Assembly: GCA_028283825.1 (NCBI GenBank)
Contig: JAPWJW010000001.1
Span: 868,001 to 932,000, forward strand
Length of the DNA: 64,000 nucleotides
DNA from: Azospirillaceae bacterium
GTDB lineage: Bacteria > Pseudomonadota > Alphaproteobacteria > Azospirillales > Azospirillaceae
Reading direction: 5' to 3'
Part shown: one piece after another, positions 1-8,596 of the stretch
Layout: each line of letters starts with the position of its first letter
How positions within the stretch are numbered: position 1 is the first letter of the stretch
Notes under the pieces: model-generated
The model's database searches: none
What the model was told of the DNA's origin: nothing
What the model saw: only the letters and a program-made list of their open reading frames with translations
Position numbers and translations under genes: made by a program

Positions 1-640
1 TGCCCTCGCGTGCCGTGGCGCGGCCCTGGGTGACGTTGAACGCCAGGTCGCGCAGGACGGCGTCGGTCGCCTGGTTGTCGGCGTCACGCAAGGGCCCGTT
101 GAACAGGGCCAGCGCCCCTTCCTGGTTATGGGCCTGGACCAGTTCGCGCAGACGCGCCTCGTACTGCATGTTGGCGGCCCAGGCCTGGTCGAAGGCATGG
201 ACGCGGCGTTCATCCTCACTGCCGATGATGACATACTGCTGATAATCGCGCCGCGCGATCTCCACCTCCTGATTGCGGTGGTCCAGCGTTTCCAGGTCGT
301 GCGCCAGGGTGGCGTCGTCGGGGGAGAACAGCAGGCGGGCCTGCGCCAGGCGATGCCCCTTGATGGCGGAGATCATCTGGCCGTTGACGGCGGTGCTGGG
401 CAGCCAGTTGTCGCGGATGACCTCGGCCTTGGTGTTGACCGCCGCCAGCCGGTTGATGGCCAGCGCGCCCACCAGGACGATGCCCAGGGTCAGCAGGGCG
501 AAGGCCAGTATAAGGCGCAGGCGCAGGCCGCTGGGGGGGACGCCATCCTTGGGCGGAAAGGCCGGCGTCGTTGCCGGGGGGGACAGATGCTGGGCCGCCG
601 TCGCCATGTGCAGCGGCTGGGGACCGGAAGACTGTGCCAT
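1..640 (-). CDS. Methyl-accepting chemotaxis protein, N-terminal part (cut by window edge)
   Basis: The reverse strand from the ATG at 640 stays open for 213 codons to the window edge. About 40 proline-rich, probably cytoplasmic residues come first. A membrane segment follows at residues 43-62 (LILAFALLTLGIVLVGALAI), then a helical region with the look of a four-helix-bundle (4HB_MCP) ligand domain (RDNWLPSTAVNGQMISAIKG, then repeated acidic/arginine helices). In this family the missing part would carry a second TM, HAMP and the signalling hairpin. Role inferred: inner-membrane chemoreceptor coupling to CheW/CheA. The 40-residue pre-TM extension is longer than usual. The downstream ATG at codon 12 is an alternative start. 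Confidence 0.75.
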   Translation of the reverse strand, partial: MAQSSGPQPLHMATAAQHLSPPATTPAFPPKDGVPPSGLRLRLILAFALLTLGIVLVGALAINRLAAVNTKAEVIRDNWLPSTAVNGQMISAIKGHRLAQARLLFSPDDATLAHDLETLDHRNQEVEIARRDYQQYVIIGSEDERRVHAFDQAWAANMQYEARLRELVQAHNQEGALALFNGPLRDADNQATDAVLRDLAFNVTQGRATAREG

Positions 641-849
641 GAGCCGTGGTTTCCGCTTGCCGCCTGCAGCGCCCCCTGGGATCCCCAGGGGATCCAAGAG
701 GCATTGTCTAACCTTAACCATTGCCACCGGTGGTGGACAGGGGCTGTGGCCTATCCTCCGGTACAGGGTCGGGTGGGGCAAGAACGCGAAAGGAGGGGCG
801 TCGGTCGGTCGCGTCGGCCCTTGTCGTATCCAACTGCGGCGGCAACGAA

Positions 850-877
850 AAAGGGCCGCCCGAGGGGGCGGCCCTTT
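850..877 (-). terminator. Rho-independent terminator after glnA
   Basis: An 11-bp perfect stem (850-860 with 867-877, loop CGAGGG) is followed on the minus strand by TTTTTCG. It lies about 50 bases past the glnA stop and ends the glnB-glnA transcription unit. Confidence 0.85.
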
Positions 878-926
878 CCCGATGAAGGTGTTCCGGGAAA
901 CCTGTTTGGGAACCCGGAGAACCCGA

Positions 927-2336
927 TCAGACGGAGTAGTACATCTTGTATTCGATGGGGTGCGGCGACGTTTCGAACGCCAGCACTTCTTCCATCTTCA
1001 GGTCGATGTAGCTGTTGATGAAGTCCTCGGTGAAGACATCGCCCTTCTTCAGGAAGGCGTTGTCGGCGGCCAGGGACTCCAGGGCCTCACGCAGCGAACG
1101 GCAAACGGTCGGCACTTCCTTCAGCTCTTCCGGCGGCAGGTCGTACAGGTTCTTGTCCATCGCGTCGCCGGGGTGGATCTTGTTCTGGATGCCATCCAGG
1201 CCGGCCATCAGCATGGCGGCGAACGCCAGGTAGGGGTTCGCACCCGGGTCCGGGAAGCGGACCTCGACGCGCTTGCCCTTCGGGCTGTTCACGAACGGGA
1301 TGCGGCAGGAAGCCGAGCGGTTGCGCGAGGAATAGGCCAGCAGCACCGGCGCCTCGTAGCCCGGGACCAGACGCTTGTAGCTGTTGGTCAGCGGGTTGGT
1401 GAAGGCGTTCAGGGCACGGGCGTGCTTAATGATGCCGCCGATATAGTACAGGGCGGTTTCCGACAGGTCGGCGTAGCCCGAACCGGCGAACAGCGGCTTG
1501 CCGTCCTTCCAGATGGACTGGTGGCAGTGCATGCCCGAACCGTTGTCGCCGAACACCGGCTTCGGCATGAACGTGGCGGTCTTGCCGTAGGCGTGGGCGA
1601 CGTTGTGCACCACGTACTTAAAGATCTGCATGGTGTCGGCCATGCTGACCAGGGTGCCGAACTTGATGCCCAGTTCGTGCTGGGAAGCGGCCACTTCGTG
1701 GTGGTGCTTCTCGACCTCGACGCCCATGTCGGCCATCACGGTCACCATCTCGGCGCGCAGGTCCTGGCCGGCGTCGATCGGGGCGACCGGGAAGTAGCCA
1801 CCCTTGACGGCCGGACGGTGACCCAGGTTGCCTTCCGGATAGGCCTTGCCGGAGGTGTACGGGCCTTCCTCGCTGTCGAACTCGTACATGACGCGGTTCA
1901 TCGAGACTTCGAACTTCACGTCGTCGAACACGAAGAACTCAGCCTCGGGGCCGAAGTAGGCGGTGTCGCCGATGCCGGCGCTGGCCATGTAGTTCTCGGC
2001 CGCCTTGGCGATGGAGCGCGGGTCGCGCTTGTACGGGGCGCCGGTGGACGGCTCCAGCACGTCGCAGAACACGGTCAGCAGCGGCTGGGCGGCGAACGGG
2101 TCCAGCACGGCGGTGGCGGGGTCGGGCATCAGCACCATGTCCGACTCGTTGATGGCCTTCCAACCGGCGATCGACGACCCGTCGAACATCACGCCGTCGG
2201 TGAACATCTCTTCGTTCACGGTGCTGATGTGCTGGGCGGTGTGCTGCAGCTTGCCGCGCGGATCGGTGAAGCGGAAGTCGACGTATTTGACGTCGTGCTC
2301 CTTAACCAGGTCAAAAAACTTGGCGATATCGGACAT
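927..2336 (-). CDS. glnA: Glutamine synthetase type I
   Basis: 469 residues, the normal length for dodecameric GSI-beta, which makes glutamine from glutamate, ammonia and ATP in the cytoplasm. Visible motifs are DGSS at 52-55, the metal/glutamate ligands in GPEAEFF (E131, E133), NGSGMH at 265-270, the arginine-rich NRSASCRIP (339-347), and [10 protein letters not shown] with Tyr398, the site adenylylated by GlnE in this class. It lies 282 bases downstream of glnB on the same strand, the arrangement of Azospirillum and Rhodospirillum glnBA, so it is probably transcribed from both a glnB promoter and sequence in the gap. A strong terminator follows. Confidence 0.98.
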   Translation of the reverse strand: MSDIAKFFDLVKEHDVKYVDFRFTDPRGKLQHTAQHISTVNEEMFTDGVMFDGSSIAGWKAINESDMVLMPDPATAVLDPFAAQPLLTVFCDVLEPSTGAPYKRDPRSIAKAAENYMASAGIGDTAYFGPEAEFFVFDDVKFEVSMNRVMYEFDSEEGPYTSGKAYPEGNLGHRPAVKGGYFPVAPIDAGQDLRAEMVTVMADMGVEVEKHHHEVAASQHELGIKFGTLVSMADTMQIFKYVVHNVAHAYGKTATFMPKPVFGDNGSGMHCHQSIWKDGKPLFAGSGYADLSETALYYIGGIIKHARALNAFTNPLTNSYKRLVPGYEAPVLLAYSSRNRSASCRIPFVNSPKGKRVEVRFPDPGANPYLAFAAMLMAGLDGIQNKIHPGDAMDKNLYDLPPEELKEVPTVCRSLREALESLAADNAFLKKGDVFTEDFINSYIDLKMEEVLAFETSPHPIEYKMYYSV

Positions 2337-2434
2337 CTTGATGGGTTCCCTAAGTTCTGGGAGATGTTGGGTTTACGACTGACTTGCAACCATCGGCGGG
2401 AATGGCCGCCAAGCCCCCCGCCGCTTTTGTTTCC

Positions 2435-2467
2435 GGCGGCCCTGGGTTACTCCCATCCCGGGCCGCC
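2435..2467 (-). other. Stable stem-loop in the glnB-glnA gap, no T tract
   Basis: GGCGGCCC at 2435-2442 pairs with GGGCCGCC at 2460-2467, and TGGG/CCCA can pair inside it. On the glnBA strand no U run follows, so a simple terminator is unlikely. It may slow or process the glnB-glnA message and allow different PII and GS levels. Function inferred from position only. Confidence 0.5.
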
Positions 2468-2618
2468 AGCCCCATAATTCACAAACCGTGCTCGATCCTT
2501 GGATATGCCGACCGTGGACGGGCGGCTCCCATGGATACTTCAAATCCTGCATAACGCGGGACACCACAAAGGGCACTGCGTCAACCGACCACTTGTCGGG
2601 CAGTGTCCCCAGGGGATG

Positions 2619-3433
<815 letters not shown>

Positions 3434-3510
3434 GGCGGTGGTAGCTCAGTTGGTAGAGCTCTCGGTTGTGGTCCGAGCGGTCGTGGGTTCGAGTCCCATC
3501 CATCGCCCCA
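3434..3510 (+). tRNA. tRNA-His (GTG)
   Basis: Full cloverleaf with the extra G(-1) at 3434 opposite discriminator C, typical of tRNA-His. The acceptor GCGGTGG pairs with CCATCGC, the D arm is GCTC/GAGC, and the anticodon stem CTCGG/CCGAG encloses TTGTGGT with GTG at 3468-3470. The T arm is GTGGG/CCCAT with TTCGAGT, and CCA is encoded at the 3' end. Confidence 0.97.
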
Positions 3511-3643
3511 TTCTTCCTTATATATAGTACGCGCAAAGCGGACGGCAGGCATCCCGGAAGGGATGCGCGGCCAGTCCGCTTGCGGCGTTCTCCGCCCGCG
3601 CTAGACTGCCTGCCGGAATGGCATCGGCGGCGGACGTTTCCCC

Positions 3644-4009
3644 ATGACCTATGATGAGCTGAGGGCCCTGGCGTTGGCTTGGCCCGGTGTGGAGGACGGC
3701 ACCTCATACGGCACACCGGCCCTGAAGGTGCGCGGCAAGCTGCTGGCCCGGCTGTGGGAAGATGGCGACACGCTGGTGGTGACGGGCGTCGATAGCGATG
3801 AACGCGCCTTGCTGATGGAAACGTCGCCGGAAATCTATCACCTGACCGACCATTACCGGGGCTGGCCCACCGTGCTGGTCCGGCTGTCCGCGGTGACGGA
3901 CGCCGTGACGCGCGACCAGGTGGCGTCCCTGCTGTCGCGCCATTGGCGGGCCGTGGCGCCCAAAGGCCTGGTGCGCCAACTCGATGAAGGACGAATCACC
4001 CATGGCTGA
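3644..4009 (+). CDS. MmcQ/YjbR family protein
   Basis: 121 residues with the YjbR-like pattern: an N-terminal helix MTYDELRALALAWPGVEDGTSYG, the strand-rich core ALKVRGKLLARLWEDGDTLVV, DERALLMETSPEIYHLTDHYRGWP in the middle, and C-terminal LLSRHWRAVAPKGLVRQL. The family has a double-wing fold similar to DNA-binding proteins; the cellular role is not established. Its last 8 bases overlap the start of nnr, so the two are probably translated together from one message. Confidence 0.85.
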   Translation: MTYDELRALALAWPGVEDGTSYGTPALKVRGKLLARLWEDGDTLVVTGVDSDERALLMETSPEIYHLTDHYRGWPTVLVRLSAVTDAVTRDQVASLLSRHWRAVAPKGLVRQLDEGRITHG

Positions 4010-5579
4010 CGCGCTTCTGACCGTTGATCGCATGCGCGCGGCCGATGCCGCCGCCATCAAGGGCGGCGTGCCCGGCATCACCCTGATGGAAAACGCCGGC
4101 CGCGCGGTGGCGGGCGTGGTGATGGCCCGGTATCCCCTGGCGCCCGTGGCCGTCCTGTGCGGCCCGGGCAACAATGGTGGCGACGGCTTTGTGGTGGCGC
4201 GGATGCTGGCCGCCGCCGGCTGGCCCGTGCGCCTGGCCCTGCTGGGCGATTTGGACCGCTTGGCCGGTGACGCCGCCCTGGCGGCGGCGGACTGGGTGGA
4301 GGGCTGGGGGCGTGAGGCCGTGCTGCCCGCGGCGCCGGGTGTGCTGGACGGCGCGCGGGTGGTGGTGGATGCCCTGTTCGGCGCCGGCCTGGCCCGTCCG
4401 CTGGCGGGGGCTGCGGCGGATCTGGTGGGGGCCGTGGCCGACGCCCGGGGCCGGGGCGCCGCCGTGGTGGCGGTGGATGTTCCCAGCGGCCTGGACGGCG
4501 ATACCGGGGCCCCGTTGGGGGATGTGGTGATCGGTGCCGACCTGACCGTGACCTTTTTTCGCAAGAAGCCGGGACATCTGCTGCTGCCCGGCCGGTCGCT
4601 GTGCGGTGAGGTGGTGCTGGCCGATATCGGCATCCCCGAGGCGGTGCTGACGCGGCCGGATGTCGCGCCCGACCTGTGGGAAAACGGTCCGGCCGTATTC
4701 GCCGCCCATCTGCCGCGCCCCCGGCTGGATGACCATAAATACCGGCGCGGCCATGCCCTGGTACTGGGCGGGGCGGTGATGACCGGTGCCGCGCGGCTAT
4801 CGGCGCGGGCGGCGCAGCGGGTGGGCGCCGGCCTGGTGACGGTGGCCAGCCCGCCATCGGCGGAACTGGTCTACCGCCTGGCCAGCCCCAGCCAGATCGT
4901 CCGCCGTTTCGACGGGCCGGCGGACGCGGCGGCCCTGCTGGCCGATCATCGTGTCAGCGCCGCCGTGCTGGGCCCGGGGGCCGGCACCGATGCCGACGGG
5001 CAGGCGTTGCTGCGCGCCCTGGCCAAGGCCGCCAGCGGGCGCGCCGACGACCTTGCCCTGGTGCTGGACGCCGACATCTTCACCGCCTTCGCCGGCCAGC
5101 CGGATGCGCTGCGGGCCTGCGTCACCCGGCGCACGGCGCTGACACCCCATGAGGGGGAATTCGCCCGGCTGTTCGGGGAGGGGCACGCCGTGCTGGCCGC
5201 GGGGGACAAGCTGTCCCGTGCCCGGGCCGCCGCCCACCACCTGGGCGCCGTTGTGTTGCTGAAGGGGCCGGATACGGTCATCGCTCATCCGGATGGGCGT
5301 GCGGTGATCGAAGCCGGCGGCCCACCCACCCTGGCCACCGCCGGTTCGGGCGATGTGTTGGCGGGCCTGATCCTGGGGCTGTTGGCCCCTGGTGGCGGTG
5401 AGGGGCGGGCCATGGATGCCTTTCACGCCGCCGCCGCCGCCGCCTGGCTGCACGCCCGGGCCGCCGTCCGCTTCGGTCCCGGGCTGGTGGCGGAGGATTT
5501 GCCGGAAATGGTGCCGGCATTGCTGGCCGACCTGTTCGCGACAGGGACGGAGAAAAGAGATCAAGCAGTCGCCAAATAG
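4002..5579 (+). CDS. nnr: Bifunctional NAD(P)HX epimerase/dehydratase
   Basis: 525 residues from the ATG at 4002, chosen because GAAGGA sits about 9 bases upstream; an in-frame ATG at 3984 lacks such a site. The N-terminal half is YjeF_N epimerase: LMENAGRAVA, CGPGNNGGDGFVVAR, VVDALFGAGL, AVDVPSGLDGDTG. The C-terminal half is the ADP-dependent (S)-NAD(P)HX dehydratase (YjeF_C, ribokinase-like): HKYRRGHALVLGG, LGPGAGTD, LDAD, TPHEGEFARL, KGPDTVIA, and GGPPTLATAGSGDVLAG carrying the catalytic Asp in GSGD. It repairs hydrated nicotinamide cofactors in the cytoplasm. The length matches E. coli YjeF. In alphaproteobacteria nnr often neighbours glnB-glnA, as here. Confidence 0.95.
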   Translation: MADALLTVDRMRAADAAAIKGGVPGITLMENAGRAVAGVVMARYPLAPVAVLCGPGNNGGDGFVVARMLAAAGWPVRLALLGDLDRLAGDAALAAADWVEGWGREAVLPAAPGVLDGARVVVDALFGAGLARPLAGAAADLVGAVADARGRGAAVVAVDVPSGLDGDTGAPLGDVVIGADLTVTFFRKKPGHLLLPGRSLCGEVVLADIGIPEAVLTRPDVAPDLWENGPAVFAAHLPRPRLDDHKYRRGHALVLGGAVMTGAARLSARAAQRVGAGLVTVASPPSAELVYRLASPSQIVRRFDGPADAAALLADHRVSAAVLGPGAGTDADGQALLRALAKAASGRADDLALVLDADIFTAFAGQPDALRACVTRRTALTPHEGEFARLFGEGHAVLAAGDKLSRARAAAHHLGAVVLLKGPDTVIAHPDGRAVIEAGGPPTLATAGSGDVLAGLILGLLAPGGGEGRAMDAFHAAAAAAWLHARAAVRFGPGLVAEDLPEMVPALLADLFATGTEKRDQAVAK

Positions 5580-6028
5580 AGAATCGATAAAATTGCGTGC
5601 ATCTTGCGGCGCTTTCGCCGCCGCCAGCGTCCCATCCGCCGCTTTCCCGGCGAATGCGGGAGCGCCATTTCCTCATTGGAAATATTTAAAATGCCATATT
5701 CGGCATATGCCAAAAGCATTGCCGGCATTAAAACAATGGGATACTCTGACATAAATTTGAACTTCTCTTCGACATTTGTGCATCTTTCGGCGCGTCGTCG
5801 TTTCACCAGTAATCGGTAGCGTCCCGCCCACGGGATGTTTCACGGATGGGCGTTCGGACGGATAATCGGGCATTGGTGGCGACCGAACGTTTCGTCGTTT
5901 GTTACGCAGTGATGGTTTGGTGTGACGGGGACGGTCGCCATTCCGCCCTCATCCAATCAACGCGGTGATTACTGGGGCTTGATAACGGCCTGGGCGCTAA
6001 TCCGGGCTCGCTTTACTGGGGGGCGGGT
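5580..6028. other. Gene-poor, locally AT-rich spacer
   Basis: 449 bases with no convincing gene. The part around 5680-5790 is distinctly AT-richer than its surroundings and contains the perfect palindrome GGCATATGCC (5702-5711), repeated halves of the type GCCAT/GGCAT, and short spurious ORFs on both strands. It could hold promoter or operator sequence for the gene at 6029, or be a remnant of a lost gene. Confidence 0.5.
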
Positions 6029-6280
6029 GTGGGCTTTTCTCTGTTCCGTCGGTCGCGCCTGGATGATCCTTTGCAGGTCGGGGCGCACTATCGTCGCGTG
6101 GTCTCCGGCAGCGTCACCGAAACGGCTGAAGTGCTGACCATCACCAACGACAGTTTCCACATTCCCCACGTGCGCTTCACGGTGCGCAACAACCTGCCCG
6201 AGGGAAGCTGTGCCGCCGATCAGCGTACCCTCTCGGCCGAAAGCTTCACCCGCCTGTTCAGCGAGCGCGTGGCCAGTTGA
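6029..6280 (+). CDS. Small conserved-looking protein of unknown function
   Basis: 83 residues starting at GTG 6029 (GGGGGG lies just upstream). It begins with a basic segment GFSLFRRSRLDDPLQVGAHY and continues with beta-strand-like alternation (YRRVVSGSVTETAEVLTITN, IPHVRFTVRNN), ending ESFTRLFSERVAS. Codon use is that of a real GC-rich gene, with strong third-position GC. No catalytic motif, signal peptide or TM is visible. It resembles short hypothetical proteins of Azospirillum relatives that contain an FSLFRRSR start. It stands alone, with gaps on both sides. Confidence 0.65.
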   Translation: MGFSLFRRSRLDDPLQVGAHYRRVVSGSVTETAEVLTITNDSFHIPHVRFTVRNNLPEGSCAADQRTLSAESFTRLFSERVAS

Positions 6281-6560
6281 CCTTGCCGGCCGGGGACTCC
6301 CGTGAGGGGGTGGTTTGGCCCCTGAAGGTTGTTGTCTGCGGGTGATTTACAGGGGCCTAGCCGTAGGTATTAGTCCGCCGCGCCGCCTGGAACTCCGGTC
6401 GGGTTGCGCCATATGGTCCATCAGGGCTGCTCCCCCTTTTTGGTGCCCGCGGGCGCTTCGGCCTTGGCTTTATGAGCCGGGGCACATTGCGTCGATGGGT
6501 GTCGCCGGCCAATGCGGCCAATCGACGTGAGCCGGTCGATGTGGAAGGACTTGGGAACCC

Positions 6561-8480
6561 ATGGGATGGAAAGACGCGCTACCGGCCAAGAGGCCGGGCC
6601 AGGTTCCCGCCGATGGCGGGCCGTCCGCCCCATCCGATGCGGCCACATCGGCGCCCGGTCCCATCTTCGGCCCCGTCGGCAATCTTGTGGATCTGGTCCA
6701 GGCCCTATCGTTTTGCCGTGACGTGGCCAGCGTCATGGCGGTGGTGCGCATGGCCGCCCGTGCGCTTAGCGGTGCCGATGGCGTCACCTTCGTGCTGCGG
6801 GATGGTGATTTGTGCCATTACGCGGATGAGGACTCGATTGCCCCGCTGTGGAAGGGGAAACGTTTCCCCATGTCCACCTGCATTTCCGGCTGGGTCATGC
6901 TGAACCGCCAGCCGGCCATCATCCCCGACATCTACCAGGATCCGCGCATCCCCCATGACGCCTACCGCCCCACTTTCGTGAAAAGCCTGGTGATGGTGCC
7001 GGTGCGGGCGGAGGAACCGGTGGCCGCCATCGGCGCCTATTGGGCGGTGGAGCGTGAGCCCCGGGCGGAGGAGGTGGCGCTGTTGCAGGCGGTGGCGCAT
7101 TCCACCGCCGTGGCGCTGACCAACGTCGGTCTATACGAATCACTGCGCGCCGCCGTCGCCGAAAGCCAGGCGCGGGCGGATGAGGCGGAACGGGCCAACC
7201 GCGCCAAGTCGGTGTTCCTGGCGGCCATCAGCCACGATTTGCGCCAGCCGCTGCAGACCATGCGGCTGTACCACAACATGTTGAACGACCGTGCGGCTAC
7301 CGGCCGGGTAGCCAGCGCCGGTATCGGCGCGGTTACCAACGCCGGTGCGCATCCCGCCACGGCATTGGGCACGGCGCTGGACCGCAAGCTGATCGCCGGC
7401 CTGGGTGAGGCCCTGTCGGCCGGCGAGGAACTGTTGCGCGCCCTGCTGGACGTTTCGGTCCTGGATGCCGGCACCGTCGCCGTCAACCGCCAGCGCTTCG
7501 GGCTGGAGGCGGTGGTGGCTGGGCTGGTCAGCGGCCTGCGCGGCGAGGCGGAGAAGGCGGGCGTGGACATCCGCCTGCGGCCCGGCGCGAAAAGCGGTCC
7601 CCTGCCGGCGCTGGAGGAGGCGGACACCGACCCGGTGCTGCTGAAGTGCATCCTGCGCAACCTGCTGACCAACGCCATCCGCTACACCGGGCGGGGCGGG
7701 CGTGTGCTGGTGGCGACCCGTCGCCGGGGCGACGCCATGCTGGTTCAGGTCTGGGATACGGGCATCGGCATTCCGGCCGACCGGATGAGCACCATTTTTG
7801 AGGACTTCGTCCAACTCAACAATCCGGAGCGTGACCGGACCAAGGGTTTGGGGCTGGGCCTCGGCATTGTGCGCCGCATGGCGACGCTGCTGGACAGCGC
7901 CATCACCGTGCGCTCCGTCCCCGGCCGTGGCTCCGTCTTCTCGGTCCTGGTGCCGTGCGCGCCCGTGGCGGCGCGGGTGGCGGCACCGGCGGAATCGGGC
8001 GGCGGCGACAAGCTGCTGGCCTTTCCCCGCGACGGGCAGCATCCGGCCCAGCGGGAAAGCGACCCGCGTACCATCCTGGCGGTGGAGGATGACGCCCTGC
8101 AGCGCATGGCGCTGGGCGCCATCATCGAAAGCTGGGGCTATCGCGTCATCACGGCGTCGGGGTCGGACGAAGCCCTGGCCGCCATCCGCGACGCCGTGCG
8201 CCTGCCGGGCTTGGTGATCAGCGATTTCCGCCTGCCTGGGCCCTTGAACGGCGTGCAACTGGTGGCCCGTCTGGGCAATGAGATGCGGCGCCATCTGCCC
8301 GGCATCATCGTCACCGGCGACACCGATCCCGCCCGCATCCAGGAGGCATCGGCCACCGGCTGCTTGCTGATCCACAAGCCCTATTTGCCCGAGACGCTGC
8401 GCGCCGCCATCGACGACGCGCTGCACGGGCTGGAGGCGCCGGCCGCAGCCGGGCGGGCCGACGACGCGCTGGACGGCTGA
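6561..8480 (+). CDS. Hybrid histidine kinase (GAF-HisKA-HATPase-REC)
   Basis: 639 residues, no TM segment, so cytoplasmic. A GAF-type sensor spans about 45-195 (MSTCISGWVMLNRQPAIIPD, VKSLVMVPVRAEEPVAAIGA). A helical linker leads to the HisKA H-box AISHDLRQPLQTMR with phospho-acceptor His225. The ATPase domain shows N-box LLTNAIRYTG, G1 VWDTGIGIP and G2 KGLGLGLGIV. A C-terminal receiver has VEDD, the phospho-acceptor Asp555 in ISDFRLPG, and Lys606 in HKPYLPETL. The GAF signal is unknown. About 40 residues between the H-box and the second dimerisation helix (VASAGIGAVTNAGAHPATAL) look like an insertion. It precedes the AceE-like gene by 116 bases, so co-regulation is possible but not shown. Confidence 0.93.
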   Translation: MGWKDALPAKRPGQVPADGGPSAPSDAATSAPGPIFGPVGNLVDLVQALSFCRDVASVMAVVRMAARALSGADGVTFVLRDGDLCHYADEDSIAPLWKGKRFPMSTCISGWVMLNRQPAIIPDIYQDPRIPHDAYRPTFVKSLVMVPVRAEEPVAAIGAYWAVEREPRAEEVALLQAVAHSTAVALTNVGLYESLRAAVAESQARADEAERANRAKSVFLAAISHDLRQPLQTMRLYHNMLNDRAATGRVASAGIGAVTNAGAHPATALGTALDRKLIAGLGEALSAGEELLRALLDVSVLDAGTVAVNRQRFGLEAVVAGLVSGLRGEAEKAGVDIRLRPGAKSGPLPALEEADTDPVLLKCILRNLLTNAIRYTGRGGRVLVATRRRGDAMLVQVWDTGIGIPADRMSTIFEDFVQLNNPERDRTKGLGLGLGIVRRMATLLDSAITVRSVPGRGSVFSVLVPCAPVAARVAAPAESGGGDKLLAFPRDGQHPAQRESDPRTILAVEDDALQRMALGAIIESWGYRVITASGSDEALAAIRDAVRLPGLVISDFRLPGPLNGVQLVARLGNEMRRHLPGIIVTGDTDPARIQEASATGCLLIHKPYLPETLRAAIDDALHGLEAPAAAGRADDALDG

Positions 8481-8596
8481 GCCGCCGCCGCTTCCCGAGT
8501 GGATGCGCCGGGTTTATAACCCAAGGCAATGAGGGGTGCCGCCCAGGCCGATCCGCCGGGCCCTATGCGCCCACGCCTTGAGGGAAGAATCGCGCC

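Noticed and set aside
273-2477. Very long plus-strand open frame opposite the MCP and glnA
   Set aside because: A shadow of high-GC coding on the other strand; glnA is unmistakable. Similar long antisense frames over lon, nuoG, nuoM, nuoN and proS were dismissed for the same reason.
5561-5806. 81-codon minus-strand ORF
   Set aside because: It overlaps the end of nnr and has an arginine-rich, non-coding-like composition; no homology pattern.
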